Origin: Bacillus sp. AFS037270 | GTDB lineage: Bacteria > Bacillota > Bacilli > Bacillales_B > DSM-18226 | DNA: 64,000 nucleotides | Reading direction: 5' to 3' | Assembly: GCF_002585305.1 (NCBI RefSeq) | Contig: NZ_NUNF01000038.1 | Coordinates: 1-64,000, forward strand | The notes under the pieces: model-generated | Told to the model about the DNA's origin: nothing | Seen by the model: only the letters and a program-made list of their open reading frames with translations | Database searches by the model: none | Part shown: in pieces, positions 1-7,582 of the stretch | Layout: each line of letters opens with the position of its first letter | Numbering within the stretch: position 1 is the stretch's first letter | Translations under genes and position numbers: made by a program

Positions 1-60
1 CAAGGAGCCGCAACTGGATATGCTTGTGACCTCGAGGGGCTAGGCGCTGGATCCAGACAA
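1..60. repeat. Partial copy of a dispersed Bacillaceae intergenic repeat
   Basis: The reverse complement contains a segment reading CCAGCGCCTAGCCCCTCGAG, which I recognise from memory as a GC-rich sequence occurring many times between genes in Bacillus genomes. The copy is cut by the window edge and carries no reading frame. It is clearly richer in G+C than the following 150 bases. Copy number cannot be judged from one copy, so the assignment is recall rather than proof. Confidence 0.4.
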
Positions 61-215
61 TTCTCTAAGTCAAAACTTTTATACTTTCTTATCTCAGAAA
101 AAAAGCTGCCTAATTTTTAGCAAACCTAAGACAATGAATTCGCCACGAAATATAGGCAGCAAAGTTCTTAAGCTATGTAAAATTAAGCAGCCTTCAGTCG
201 ACTGATCGGCTAGTC

Positions 216-386
216 TTAAACTCTTTGATTTTTTGTAGAAGATCGTCTTAATTCAAAACGGGTTTTCTCCGTCCTATCAATTTGTGTGATAGCTCCATCA
301 TGAATCGTTATCGTAAGAGAACCATACTGGATATTCTTTAATGCCTCTAAAATCACCTTAGTTCTTTCTTGATCCACCAATGTCAT
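216..386 (-). CDS. yezD: YezD family protein (DUF2292)
   Basis: A 56-residue protein starting MTLVDQERTKVILEALKNI and containing the family core QYGSLTITIHDGAITQIDRT, which matches the small B. subtilis YezD/DUF2292 family. The start is supported by AGGAGAG eight bases upstream of the ATG. The length is normal for the family, the charge is mixed, and there is no signal peptide or membrane helix. The biochemical role is unknown; relatives often sit near sulfur or nitrogen assimilation genes, but no such neighbour is visible here. The upstream gene is separated by a terminator, so this is probably a single-gene unit. Confidence 0.85.
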   Translation of the reverse strand: MTLVDQERTKVILEALKNIQYGSLTITIHDGAITQIDRTEKTRFELRRSSTKNQRV

Positions 387-531
387 AATTCCACTCTCCT
401 CTTAATCTAACAATATCACATAAGAATACTTGGTTTTATAGGTAAAAAATTTTAAGGTTCCTTCGGACTGACTACAATGTGGACTACACTTACTAATAGG
501 ATAAGCCAACTCACAAACACTCCTTTCTATT

Positions 532-578
532 AAAAAAGGCTTATACCCCCGGCACTTGTGTGAGGAGTATAAGCCTTT
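532..578 (-). terminator. Intrinsic terminator after the GNAT gene
   Basis: Arms at 535-549 and 564-578 form a long stem (core GGCTTATAC/GTATAAGCC). On the minus strand it is followed by TTTTTT. It lies about 140 bases beyond the stop codon of the acetyltransferase gene and ahead of yezD, so it could also be a leader attenuator of yezD. I saw no conserved riboswitch core beside it. Confidence 0.7.
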
Positions 579-718
579 GGTGGTCCAATCAGCTTTACCT
601 TATTTGTTTGTTTTTTAATTTGGGCTTTAATTAGTTTTATTTTATTCTGACTTTTCCGAGGTGTCAAGTGGGTTTTGAAATAATTTTAATAATTTATTAA
701 ATTTTTAGATTTTAATAA

Positions 719-1231
719 TCAAATTTTTTTATCAAAGTTGAGGAGATAGGCTTTTACTATGATACCGTCATTGGCAGGTACAAAGTCGTATTGTGGGGTA
801 CGTTCAAATCCCAGCTGTTCATATAATCTCATTGCACCTGTCATAAATTCTCCGGTATGCAAACCGACCGCCTGGCAGCCTTTTGCTTTTGCCCTGATGA
901 TACATTCAGAAATCAGCCTCGTTGCAATCCCTTTACCTTGAGCGTCAGGAGCAACGGCAAGCATTCGGATTTCAGGATAATCCAGTTTCTCCACATTACC
1001 TTCGTAGGCATCAGTTTTAGCTGGATATAAAACCACACTGCCGACGATCTTCCCGTCTAATTCTGCCACAATTCGTTCAATATTAGGATTGGTATCCTCA
1101 TCGGATGAAATGGCTTGTTTCAATGCTCTCCAATGGCCTTCTGGAATGCTATTGGCATGTATTTCATAAGCATCAATCCGTTGTTCTCGAATCAGCGGCA
1201 TTTCCTTTACTACAGCATCACGTATGAACAT
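719..1231 (-). CDS. GNAT family N-acetyltransferase
   Basis: A 170-residue GCN5-related acetyltransferase. The acetyl-CoA pyrophosphate loop is visible as QGKGIA at residues 98-103, preceded by the strand IRMLAVAP (motif A) and followed by the motif B strand CQAVGLHT and the MRLYEQLGF helix (about 132-141). These are standard landmarks of the family. The substrate cannot be predicted from sequence. It is transcribed alone, followed by a terminator, and is one of three GNAT loci in the first 6 kb. The start is chosen at ATG 1231 with AGGG/GGAG just upstream. Confidence 0.9.
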   Translation of the reverse strand: MFIRDAVVKEMPLIREQRIDAYEIHANSIPEGHWRALKQAISSDEDTNPNIERIVAELDGKIVGSVVLYPAKTDAYEGNVEKLDYPEIRMLAVAPDAQGKGIATRLISECIIRAKAKGCQAVGLHTGEFMTGAMRLYEQLGFERTPQYDFVPANDGIIVKAYLLNFDKKI

Positions 1232-1395
1232 TATCCCTTATACTCCTATTCTGTTTTCTCACATTTTATTAATAATTTCGAACCTATTACTTAAATTTTC
1301 CATCCCAATCTTTAATTTTAGGGGGTCCAGCTTTTATCAGTCAACAAAAATATCTGATTATAAATCAGTATTAAGAATTGATGTGCTTTACTTAA

Positions 1396-1428
1396 ATAAA
1401 AAAGCCCTTGAACCTATCAAGAGCTTTT
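1396..1428 (-). terminator. Intrinsic terminator of the DUF4395 gene
   Basis: Inverted repeat AAAGCCCTTGA (1401-1411) with TCAAGAGCTTT (1417-1427), followed on the minus strand by a run of T. It begins 16 bases after the DUF4395 stop codon. Confidence 0.8.
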
Positions 1429-1443
1429 GAGGAATTACTAAGA

Positions 1444-1869
1444 TTAATGAATGGAACGTCTATATTTATATTGCCTCCATTGGTAATGGATAAAGCAACC
1501 GATACAAAAGCCCAGAATGGCTACAAATGCTGCCACTGCAACTAAAATGGTAAAGATATAACCCAACGTATTCCATCCCGCCCAAAAGCTAATAAAGCCT
1601 ATTGCTAAACACGAGACGGCAATCTTCTGATTAAACTGCTGCTGCTCCCAATCCTCAGGAATATAAGCCTTAGGATCCTTCTTTAAAAATTGCTTTGCAA
1701 GCTGCATAATCGGATTAAATCCAAATAAGAGTCCGCTTAAACCTGAAAGAAGCGGTATTAATAAAAGCCACTCTATACCAGATACCCATGTTAAGACCAC
1801 ACTTAGAACAATAACCCATTGGTTTGTTTTTACAAGCGGACGAGGAATTGAACGTATATTGTCAGCCAT
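1444..1869 (-). CDS. DUF4395 family membrane protein
   Basis: A 141-residue protein with the N-terminal signature IRSIPRPLVKTNQW and four hydrophobic segments (about 17-34, 36-52, 84-101 and 106-127). The last contains GFCIGC, a cysteine pair at the membrane. This matches the DUF4395 family of small Bacillus integral membrane proteins of unknown function. It is monocistronic with its own terminator. The cysteine pair suggests a redox or metal role, but that is inference only. Confidence 0.85.
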   Translation of the reverse strand: MADNIRSIPRPLVKTNQWVIVLSVVLTWVSGIEWLLLIPLLSGLSGLLFGFNPIMQLAKQFLKKDPKAYIPEDWEQQQFNQKIAVSCLAIGFISFWAGWNTLGYIFTILVAVAAFVAILGFCIGCFIHYQWRQYKYRRSIH

Positions 1870-2052
1870 CCAAAATACCTACCTTTCTCATTGGAATTCT
1901 ATGAATAATATTTAATACAGTTTAACCTGAATTTAATTTTTTGTATAGTTAAACGGCCCTTCAACTAACAAAATCGTGTGCAGGCGTATGGTCTGTTATA
2001 CCAAGACGTTTCAATACTTGTAGAACATTACAACAATTACTAATTTTTTAGT

Positions 2053-2097
2053 CAAAAAAAGAAAGGCAGGCACTGTTATCTTTGCCATACCTTTCTT
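2053..2097 (-). terminator. Intrinsic terminator of the DUF2269 gene
   Basis: On the minus strand AGAAAGGTATGGCA pairs imperfectly with TGCCTGCCTTTCT across a ten-base loop and is followed by TTTTTTT. It starts directly after the stop codon at 2100. Confidence 0.8.
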
Positions 2098-2099
2098 AG

Positions 2100-2555
2100 T
2101 TAAAATGGTTTTAGAATCATAAGTGCGATAATGATAATGAAAATCACGTTTTCTAAGTATTCATAACGAAATAAGATCTTCGATAAACGCCAATACTCCT
2201 CAGGTATTTCCTCACCTTGATGTTCGGCCAACAATGCTTTTACAGGTTTTGACCTTGGTGATAATACGAGTGGTCCTATCGCAAGTGCTGCTAGAAATAA
2301 AATCAAACTTGTCACATACCATCCCATTCGAAACAGACTGGGATTTAAAAAGCCCATTGTTAAACCTGTTATCAGAAGCAGAGTACCGCCTGCCATGACA
2401 AAAATATGAAGTTTGTGTCGGAGCCTATATGAATGTCTTAATTCAGTCATGTTATTCCCTGATTTAACAACGGTTGTTAAGATAAACCCCGGCCCCATAC
2501 CGATGATGGCGGAAAAAATATGAATAACTACAATTATTTTATAGAATGATATCAC
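2100..2555 (-). CDS. DUF2269 family integral membrane protein
   Basis: A 151-residue protein with four predicted membrane helices, starting FYKIIVVIHIFSAIIGMGPGF. The histidine and glycine-rich first helix (VVIHIF..IIGMGPGF) is the hallmark of the DUF2269 family. A charged cytoplasmic loop (PRSKPVKALLAEHQGEEIPE) precedes the last helix. The function is not established; a conserved membrane histidine suggests haem or metal binding, but I cannot show that. The gene is 45 bases downstream of the HD-protein gene and may be cotranscribed with it. Confidence 0.8.
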   Translation of the reverse strand: MISFYKIIVVIHIFSAIIGMGPGFILTTVVKSGNNMTELRHSYRLRHKLHIFVMAGGTLLLITGLTMGFLNPSLFRMGWYVTSLILFLAALAIGPLVLSPRSKPVKALLAEHQGEEIPEEYWRLSKILFRYEYLENVIFIIIIALMILKPF

Positions 2556-2600
2556 TGCAAAAGCCTCCGTTCCATTTCCAATGATCCCATTCTACCATAT

Positions 2601-3140
2601 TTATTTCTTAAATAAGTTGTGGACTGCTTTTTCCAATTCCTCTACTAATGGAAAGGAGTTTTGTGATTTCAGACTATCTACAATATGGTTATAGTACCAT
2701 TCTTGCTTTTCCTTACCTGCATTAAATTTACTCCAGATTTGATCCCCAATCCGTTGATAATCATTGGAGATAGAACGAATATTATGTAATTTGTCAGCAC
2801 AAGCAACTGTGCAAATATCACTTGGAGCTCTCTTAAGGTATTCTATTGTATGCAATTTGCGCTCATCCCACGATAAAGATTTGTCCGGTTCGGAGCATCC
2901 CTTCACAATTTCTGCAATCTCGGTGCCAAATTCATGTTCAATATCCACCAACGTAAGGTCAGTGTCTTCTACCGTATCATGGAGAATTCCAGCTGCAATT
3001 AGTATATCGTTATAACCAGCCTTCATTAAGATCATCCCTACCGCAACCGGATGAGTTATATAGGGAATATCGCTTCCTTTCCTGCGTTGATTTGCATGGG
3101 CTTTGGCTGCGATTTGCAGCGCTTTTTCAATGACATCCAT
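2601..3140 (-). CDS. HD-domain protein, probable small alarmone hydrolase (MESH1/SpoT-HD-like)
   Basis: A 179-residue stand-alone HD phosphohydrolase. Visible motifs are AHANQRRKG (14-22), YITHPVAVG with H30, the HD pair in ILHDTVEDT (H54, D55) and ADKLHN (115-120, D116). Order and spacing match the hydrolase domain of RelA/SpoT and animal MESH1, which remove the 3'-pyrophosphate of (p)ppGpp using Mn2+. There is no synthetase, TGS or ACT domain, and the whole protein is the size of a MESH1-type enzyme. A role in lowering alarmone or related nucleotide levels is inferred from the family; a different nucleotide substrate is possible. Confidence 0.8.
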   Translation of the reverse strand: MDVIEKALQIAAKAHANQRRKGSDIPYITHPVAVGMILMKAGYNDILIAAGILHDTVEDTDLTLVDIEHEFGTEIAEIVKGCSEPDKSLSWDERKLHTIEYLKRAPSDICTVACADKLHNIRSISNDYQRIGDQIWSKFNAGKEKQEWYYNHIVDSLKSQNSFPLVEELEKAVHNLFKK

Positions 3141-3193
3141 ATGTGAATCCTCCTTCTTTTCAACCCTAATTTTACCAATTAAAAGGAAAACAT

Positions 3194-3225
3194 AAAAGGA
3201 GCTTGGTAGTCCAAGCTCCTCAAAG
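3194..3225 (-). terminator. Intrinsic terminator of the MFS gene
   Basis: Perfect stem AGGAGCTTGG (3198-3207) with CCAAGCTCCT (3211-3220), loop TAG, followed on the minus strand by TTTTATGTTTT. It lies six bases beyond the MFS stop codon. Confidence 0.85.
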
Positions 3226-3231
3226 TATTAA

Positions 3232-4479
3232 TTATGCTTCTTTACTTTTTTCCAATATCGTAGACCCCTTGAATAAAGGAACTAGAAAAAGGACTCCGAC
3301 CACAAAAAGCAGTGCTGTCGTTTCATACATCGAAACTAGTGAAAAAGTCTTCTTCAACCACCCGCTTGTTGTCATTGTAATCACCATACAACCCATGAAT
3401 ATAGGGTTTAGTATCCCATTAACCCGGCCAATAAAAGCTGCATCAGTATTCTTTAAAATCATGGTATTAATTCCAATATGAACACATGGCATAAACAAAC
3501 CGCTGATAAATTGAGCGGTCAAGGTCAACCAAAACATATCGGAAAGCCCCATTACCAAAAAGCCAAGGGCACTGACACCCATACCAATCGCAAGCAAAAT
3601 CTGCGGTGGTGTCTTTTTCGTGAAGCCGACTGTAAGGCCTCCACCTAAAATCATCCCGATTCCAAATGCCGCCATCAGCCATTGCAGCTGCTCTTTCGGC
3701 AAACCAAGCTGTTCAGTTACGAGAAATACAGCTAACGGCTGCGTAAGCCCCAACGCTAAGCCCGCTGCGGCAAAACAACCACCAAGCAATGTAAGGGAAC
3801 GGCTCTGCCAGACATATTTGAATCCAGCCTTCATCTCTTCAAGTAACGTCGTAGCTTCTGCCTTTTCTTCTACTTCATAATCTGATGGCAGTAAGAATAA
3901 GATTCCAGCGGAAAGTAAAAAAGCTACTCCCATGATGGCAATCGCCGCATCGATTCCAAAATGCTGGTAAACAAACGTGCCAAGCACCGGACCAACGATC
4001 ATAAACAAAGCAAAGATGGTTTGGTAAATGGACATCCCCATTTGGATAAGTTCTTCTTTTACATGAAGTTTAAAAAGCTTCATACCGGCAGGCTGTGAAA
4101 ACTGTGATAAGATCGACGATACCAATGTCGCAAAAAAGATAACCTTCCAGCCGCCAAAGAATAGCGCGAGCAGTACCACAAAAATGGAAACAGCACTTAG
4201 AAAATCACACCATATCATCGTCATTTTCGGTTTCCATCGGTCAGCAAAGGTCCCGCCGATAAAAGAAAACAGAAAGATGGGGGCAAATTCGGCTACCGAA
4301 ATCAGTGATACAGCGACAGGATCTTCATTTGTCTTTTCTACCACATATAACAGGATGGAGTAGTTTCGCACCCAAACCCCAATTTGAAGAAAGAAAGTTG
4401 AGAGCAATAACGTCTGAATGACCTTATTTCGAAATAAAGAACCAATTGAAACATTTGTATTTGTACTTGCTTTTTCCAT
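3232..4479 (-). CDS. MFS drug/macrolide-type efflux transporter
   Basis: A 415-residue, 12-helix major facilitator protein of the MFS_3 (MefA/EntS-like) group. The loop 2-3 motif appears as GGTFADRWKPK, and the N- and C-terminal halves are linked by an acidic segment near residues 200-215 (SDYEVEEKAEATTLLEEM). Relatives export macrolides, siderophores or other hydrophobic compounds; the substrate here is unknown. The gene is preceded by a roughly 200-base structured leader whose last hairpin covers the ribosome binding site, an arrangement typical of antibiotic-inducible resistance genes. The AAGGAGG site is spaced seven bases (all T) from the ATG. Confidence 0.85.
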   Translation of the reverse strand: MEKASTNTNVSIGSLFRNKVIQTLLLSTFFLQIGVWVRNYSILLYVVEKTNEDPVAVSLISVAEFAPIFLFSFIGGTFADRWKPKMTMIWCDFLSAVSIFVVLLALFFGGWKVIFFATLVSSILSQFSQPAGMKLFKLHVKEELIQMGMSIYQTIFALFMIVGPVLGTFVYQHFGIDAAIAIMGVAFLLSAGILFLLPSDYEVEEKAEATTLLEEMKAGFKYVWQSRSLTLLGGCFAAAGLALGLTQPLAVFLVTEQLGLPKEQLQWLMAAFGIGMILGGGLTVGFTKKTPPQILLAIGMGVSALGFLVMGLSDMFWLTLTAQFISGLFMPCVHIGINTMILKNTDAAFIGRVNGILNPIFMGCMVITMTTSGWLKKTFSLVSMYETTALLFVVGVLFLVPLFKGSTILEKSKEA

Positions 4480-4486
4480 AAAAAAA

Positions 4487-4645
4487 CCTCCTTATCCAAC
4501 AATCCGGACAGGAGGCAATACAGGGCATAAAACGGCCAAGCACTTGTTCACTTCGCCCTGCTTATTAAAAAAGCCCGCACTAATCCTATCCAGAATATGT
4601 TCGTTTATCTGAATTTTTTCCAAAAGTAGGATTAGTCAATCATCG
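4487..4645 (-). promoter_or_regulatory. Attenuator-like leader of the MFS gene with SD-sequestering hairpin
   Basis: The transcribed minus strand contains, in order, a possible three-codon upstream reading frame ATG ATT GAC TAA (4643-4632), a perfect 10 bp inverted repeat ACTAATCCTA/TAGGATTAGT (4636-4627 with 4588-4579) followed by GCGGGC and TTTTTT, a CAGGGC/GCCCTG hairpin (4560-4521), and CCTCCT paired with AGGAGG (4515-4510 with 4492-4487). The second arm of the last hairpin is the ribosome binding site, and it is followed by seven T before the start codon. Both T-run hairpins could act as terminators. This resembles ribosome-mediated attenuation; the mechanism is inferred. Confidence 0.7.
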
Positions 4646-4680
4646 GACTTTAAGTCACCCTTTCGTTATAACGTATATTC

Positions 4681-4709
4681 ATCTTACTTTAATTTCTATT
4701 AAGAATCAA
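4681..4709 (-). promoter_or_regulatory. SigA-type promoter of the MFS leader
   Basis: TTGATT (4709-4704), a 17-base spacer and TAAGAT (4686-4681) read on the minus strand, close to the SigA consensus. It would give a leader of about 190-200 nucleotides in front of the MFS start codon. Confidence 0.65.
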
Positions 4710-4741
4710 GGGACTTTTGTAACTTTATGGAATCCCCACTC

Positions 4742-4963
4742 TTACTCGTGATCAAGCTCCTCTGTAAGGTGTTTCGCGCTAAGGTTAAACTCTGTATAGT
4801 TATTAAGATTCGGACTGTTATTTAAAATCTGGTGTGCATCCCACTGTGCCTTTAAAGGTTGAATGTAATGTTCTGGTACAACAACCCCTCTTTTTTTCAA
4901 ATGTGAATAAATGCTTTCTGTCATACTTGAACGACCCCTTCCCTGTTCATTAAGATGTGACAT
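4742..4963 (-). CDS. Small hypothetical protein behind a perfect cre site
   Basis: A 73-residue protein of unknown function. It is hydrophilic, without a signal peptide, membrane helix or cysteine, and contains a distinctive centre (YSHLKKRGVVVPEHYIQPLK). Two starts are possible: the first ATG with GAGGAG five bases upstream, and M14 (4924) with AAGGGG ten bases upstream. The first is kept because the spacing is better. A TATAAT -10 box lies at 4986-4981, and a perfect CcpA site sits just upstream of it, so expression is expected to follow carbon status. I do not recognise the family. Confidence 0.65.
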   Translation of the reverse strand: MSHLNEQGRGRSSMTESIYSHLKKRGVVVPEHYIQPLKAQWDAHQILNNSPNLNNYTEFNLSAKHLTEELDHE

Positions 4964-5004
4964 ACTTGCTCCTCTATATAATTATACTACCTAAACTACA
5001 TTTA

Positions 5005-5018
5005 TGATAGCGCTTTCA
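5005..5018. promoter_or_regulatory. CcpA binding site (cre)
   Basis: On the minus strand TGAAAGCGCTATCA matches every defined position of the Bacillus cre consensus TGWAANCGNTNWCA. Its centre is about 37 bases upstream of the start point expected from the TATAAT at 4986-4981, over the -35 region of the promoter for the 73-residue gene. Confidence 0.75.
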
Positions 5019-5067
5019 TTAATTTTTAATAAAAGAAAACAACGGTCATCTTGCAGCATGAACGTTG

Positions 5068-5606
5068 TTAATTGTTTGGATTGATAATCGCCAATACTTG
5101 GTGGTCTTCCCATTTGCCGTTGATCTTAACATTTTTCACGGCGAATCCTTCTTTATGAAAATCGGATTTCTCTAAAACGCGAATTGAACCGATATTATGC
5201 GGCATTACTCCTGCTTCAATCGCGTGCAGCTTCAATTCATTAAACGCATAATCTACCACATGTCTAACTGCTTCCGTCATGTGTAGCCTTTACCGTTATG
5301 CTGCTCATCTAAAAAATAACCAATGAAGGCACTTTGGAGCGAGCCTCTGAGGACTTGAAATAAGTTAATGGTACCTATTAAGGAATTATCATGCTTGAAA
5401 ATTCCAAAGTTATACGCTAGGTCAGTTTTCCGGTCCTCCTCGAATTGCTCAATCCGCTTACTCTGGGATTCTCGTGTATAAAAATCCCTTGACCTCTCCA
5501 TTGAAAATTTTTCGAAAAATGACCTGTTTCGAATTAGCAAATCCAATAGCGCTTCACTATCTTCTTCTATAAAGGGTCTTAAAAATATGTTTTTATCCCT
5601 CAGCAT
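5068..5606 (-). pseudogene. RimJ/RimL-type N-acetyltransferase split by a 2-base frameshift
   Basis: Two reading frames together make one normal-length RimJ/RimL-type acetyltransferase of about 178 residues. The first (5606-5277, 109 codons) runs from MLRDKNIFLRPF to the acetyl-CoA loop NGKGYT and stops. The second (5280-5068) continues with MTEAVRHVVDYAFNELKLHA..., the expected next segment. The break lies at TACACATGA, where one AC appears duplicated relative to the expected GKGYMTEAV reading. Stop and restart overlap as ATGA, so coupled translation of two half-proteins is conceivable, but loss of function is simpler. It is the second gene of a pair with the upstream GNAT gene (1-base gap). 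Confidence 0.8.
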
Positions 5607-5607
5607 G

Positions 5608-6126
5608 TCATTCCCTATCCTTATCTAAATGTAATACCATATAAGCATCATCATAATATTTTCCACCTATTTTTAAAGCATTCTTCTCTAATCCGAATTC
5701 CTGAAAGCCAAGTTTGCTATATAGCTGTTTTGCATGTTGATTACTGGCGGTTACGTTTAAATTAATTTGTTCGACTTCTTCGATGTCCTTTGCTTTATTG
5801 ATGGCAGCAGTCATCAATGCCTTCCCTGCGCCTAATCCCCGTTTGCTTGGGGTGACATACATGGCAAAAATGTTTGCCCGGTGGCGAATTTTCATCCTTT
5901 CTTCTTGAAGAAGAGTGACAACACCAATTAGTTCATTATGATCAAATGCTCCAAAAGTGTAGTTCCCTTTTGACGTAAAGTTTCGGGCTGTTTGTTCCAC
6001 TGCATTATCCCTTTTGACTGATTCCTCATAGCTAGTTAAAAAGGCCTCGGGATGATTCTTTAATGCTTCTAGTCGTAATGCCCAGTAAATTTCAGCATCG
6101 GGTGGCGTTAATAAGCGGATTTCCAA
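5608..6126 (-). CDS. GNAT family N-acetyltransferase
   Basis: A 172-residue acetyltransferase. Motif A reads MYVTPSKRGLGAGKALM (about 88-104) with the loop RGLGAG, and the motif B region gives QINLNVTASNQHAKQLYSKLGF, the usual strand, asparagine and helix before the C-terminal strand. The family transfers acetyl groups from acetyl-CoA to amines; the acceptor is unknown. It heads a two-gene unit with the frameshifted RimJ-like gene, whose start codon lies one base after this stop. Confidence 0.9.
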   Translation of the reverse strand: MEIRLLTPPDAEIYWALRLEALKNHPEAFLTSYEESVKRDNAVEQTARNFTSKGNYTFGAFDHNELIGVVTLLQEERMKIRHRANIFAMYVTPSKRGLGAGKALMTAAINKAKDIEEVEQINLNVTASNQHAKQLYSKLGFQEFGLEKNALKIGGKYYDDAYMVLHLDKDRE

Positions 6127-6218
6127 AACAGCTCTCTCCTTTCTAAATTTCGTCTTTCAATTTTTTCCAACATAAGTTACAACCCGAAATGTAATGCTAA
6201 AGAAAAAGGGGTAATAAT

Positions 6219-6554
6219 GTGAAAAAACTTCTATTCAGTTTGATTATTACGTTTATTTCTATAGATATGGGATTAAGTCAGTTCCCCCATATGGCTGCCG
6301 CTCAGCAAAAACCGATTCCGCCATATGCCAAATGGGGTACATTAGCAATGAAGAAGACCCATGAAAGGTATCCACAAGCAAAAATTATCGATTACCTTCA
6401 TGTAGGGAGAGTAACAGGTCCCAAATCCGCCACAGAAAAATTTAAACTCTGGTTAAGAGATAACAAGAGAGAATTTGGTGTCTTTGTGGACATCGAATTT
6501 AACCCTGCGACTAACCAAGTCATTAATATCACCTTTAGAGAAACAACTAGGTAA
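6219..6554 (+). CDS. YqzG/YhdC family secreted protein (DUF3889)
   Basis: A 111-residue exported protein. Residues 1-28 form a signal peptide (MKK, hydrophobic core, cleavage near AAAQQ). The mature part starts PIPPYAKWGTLAMKKTHERYP and ends in EFNPATNQVINITFRETTR, matching the DUF3889 (YqzG/YhdC) family of small secreted Bacillus proteins of unknown function. The start is GTG with AAAGGGG seven bases upstream. The gene is convergent with the kinase gene, and the space between them is filled by a minisatellite rather than an ordinary terminator. Confidence 0.85.
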   Translation: MKKLLFSLIITFISIDMGLSQFPHMAAAQQKPIPPYAKWGTLAMKKTHERYPQAKIIDYLHVGRVTGPKSATEKFKLWLRDNKREFGVFVDIEFNPATNQVINITFRETTR

Positions 6555-6589
6555 CAAAGGGAATTTGAAAATTTGCCCCTCCTTAAGAA

Positions 6590-6960
6590 TTGTGGTCAAT
6601 AACTCTGATTGACTACCCTATGGGCTCTTTTTCCACTCACTCGGTCGTCAATAAGGGCTATTGTCTACCATGGAGGCTCTTTTTTCCTTTGTTCGGTCGT
6701 CAATAAGGGCTATTGATTACCATGGAGGCTCTTTTTTCCCTTGTTCGGTCGTCAATAAGGGCTATTGGCTACCTTGAGGGCTCTTTTTCTCCTCGCTCGG
6801 TCGCCAATAAGGGCTATTGACTACCATGGAGGCTCTTTTTCCCCTTGTTCGGTCGCCAATACGGGCTATTGGCTACCTTGGGGCTCTTTTTTCCCTTTCT
6901 TCGGTCGTCAATAAGAGGCCATTAGTTTCCTGAGTCCTCTCTTTCCCCATGCTCCGGTCA
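6590..6960. repeat. Minisatellite A: about seven copies of a 52 bp unit
   Basis: The core CGGTCGTCAATAAGGGC recurs with CGG at 6642, 6694, 6746, 6798, 6850 and 6902, exactly 52 bases apart; a diverged copy precedes and another follows. Each unit contains an inverted repeat GTCAATA-AGGGC-TATTGAC (perfect where not mutated) and a CTCTTTTTTCC tract. There is no reading frame. It fills the gap between two convergent genes and just overlaps the end of the kinase gene. The units differ at a few positions each, so the array is old enough to have diverged. Confidence 0.9.
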
Positions 6961-7557
6961 TTCAACCACAAGATCTACCCGATCTTGTGGCCGGTGCTTT
7001 TGTACATAAAGATCCTCTGCAACCATCCAATTATTTTCCCAGATATCACGTGCAGACTCGCCATCCCGTTCAATCCCTCTAGACAGTCGTAATTCGCGCG
7101 GGCAATCAACCCAAATCGTAAAATCATAATAACCGGCTAATTCATTTCGGGAGGAATATACACCTTCAATAATGACGATTTTTCCAATTGGGACATCATG
7201 CCATTCCGCTAATTGGTCTGAATCCCAATCATAGCGCTGATAACGGGCAGGCCGCTCCTGACTGATTGGTTCAATTACTTGTTTCAAAACACGCTGCCAA
7301 TCTACATCAGCACCAATCGGTTTTTGGATCGGCGGTCTTTGAATGATTTGTTCTCTTGGAAAATAAAAATCATCCATATGGACAATGATTACATTTGGCC
7401 TTTTTTCCGATAATAGTTTGGCTAAAGTACTTTTACCTGAACCGCCGCAGCCATCAATCGCGATTAAAAGGGTTGATTGTTTTCTTGGAAGGTTAGGAAC
7501 AGAATTTATCCATTGTTCAAATGATGGGAATTCTCCCTTTTTCACCTTAAACTCCAC
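6958..7557 (-). CDS. Uridine-kinase-like P-loop kinase
   Basis: A 199-residue P-loop NTPase with Walker A GCGGSGKST at residues 37-45, the substrate strand VIIVHMDDFYFP, the lid-region IIEGVYSSRNELAGYYD and the WVDCPRELRLSRGIERDGE segment, as in uridine kinase/phosphoribulokinase-like proteins. The probable start is GTG 7557 with AAGGAGG eight bases upstream; a longer frame to 7641 would run into the MOSC gene and lacks a site. Family members phosphorylate nucleosides or other small hydroxyl compounds; the substrate is not certain. It is the last gene of a HIT-MOSC-kinase operon. Confidence 0.8.
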   Translation of the reverse strand: MEFKVKKGEFPSFEQWINSVPNLPRKQSTLLIAIDGCGGSGKSTLAKLLSEKRPNVIIVHMDDFYFPREQIIQRPPIQKPIGADVDWQRVLKQVIEPISQERPARYQRYDWDSDQLAEWHDVPIGKIVIIEGVYSSRNELAGYYDFTIWVDCPRELRLSRGIERDGESARDIWENNWMVAEDLYVQKHRPQDRVDLVVE

Positions 7558-7582
7558 GATAAAAACCTCCTTATTGGTACGT

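Noticed and set aside
105..160. GCTGCCT/AGGCAGC inverted repeat as a regulatory RNA
   Set aside because: Only seven pairs around a 42-base loop and no T run; likely chance.
532..600. T-box or SAM riboswitch ahead of yezD
   Set aside because: GGTGGTCC near 580 recalled a T-box, but the conserved surrounding sequence and specifier region are absent. The hairpin is better explained as a terminator.
6590..6960. CRISPR array
   Set aside because: The whole 52-base unit repeats; there are no unique spacers between conserved repeats and no cas genes. The same holds for the arrays at 39646 and 61790.
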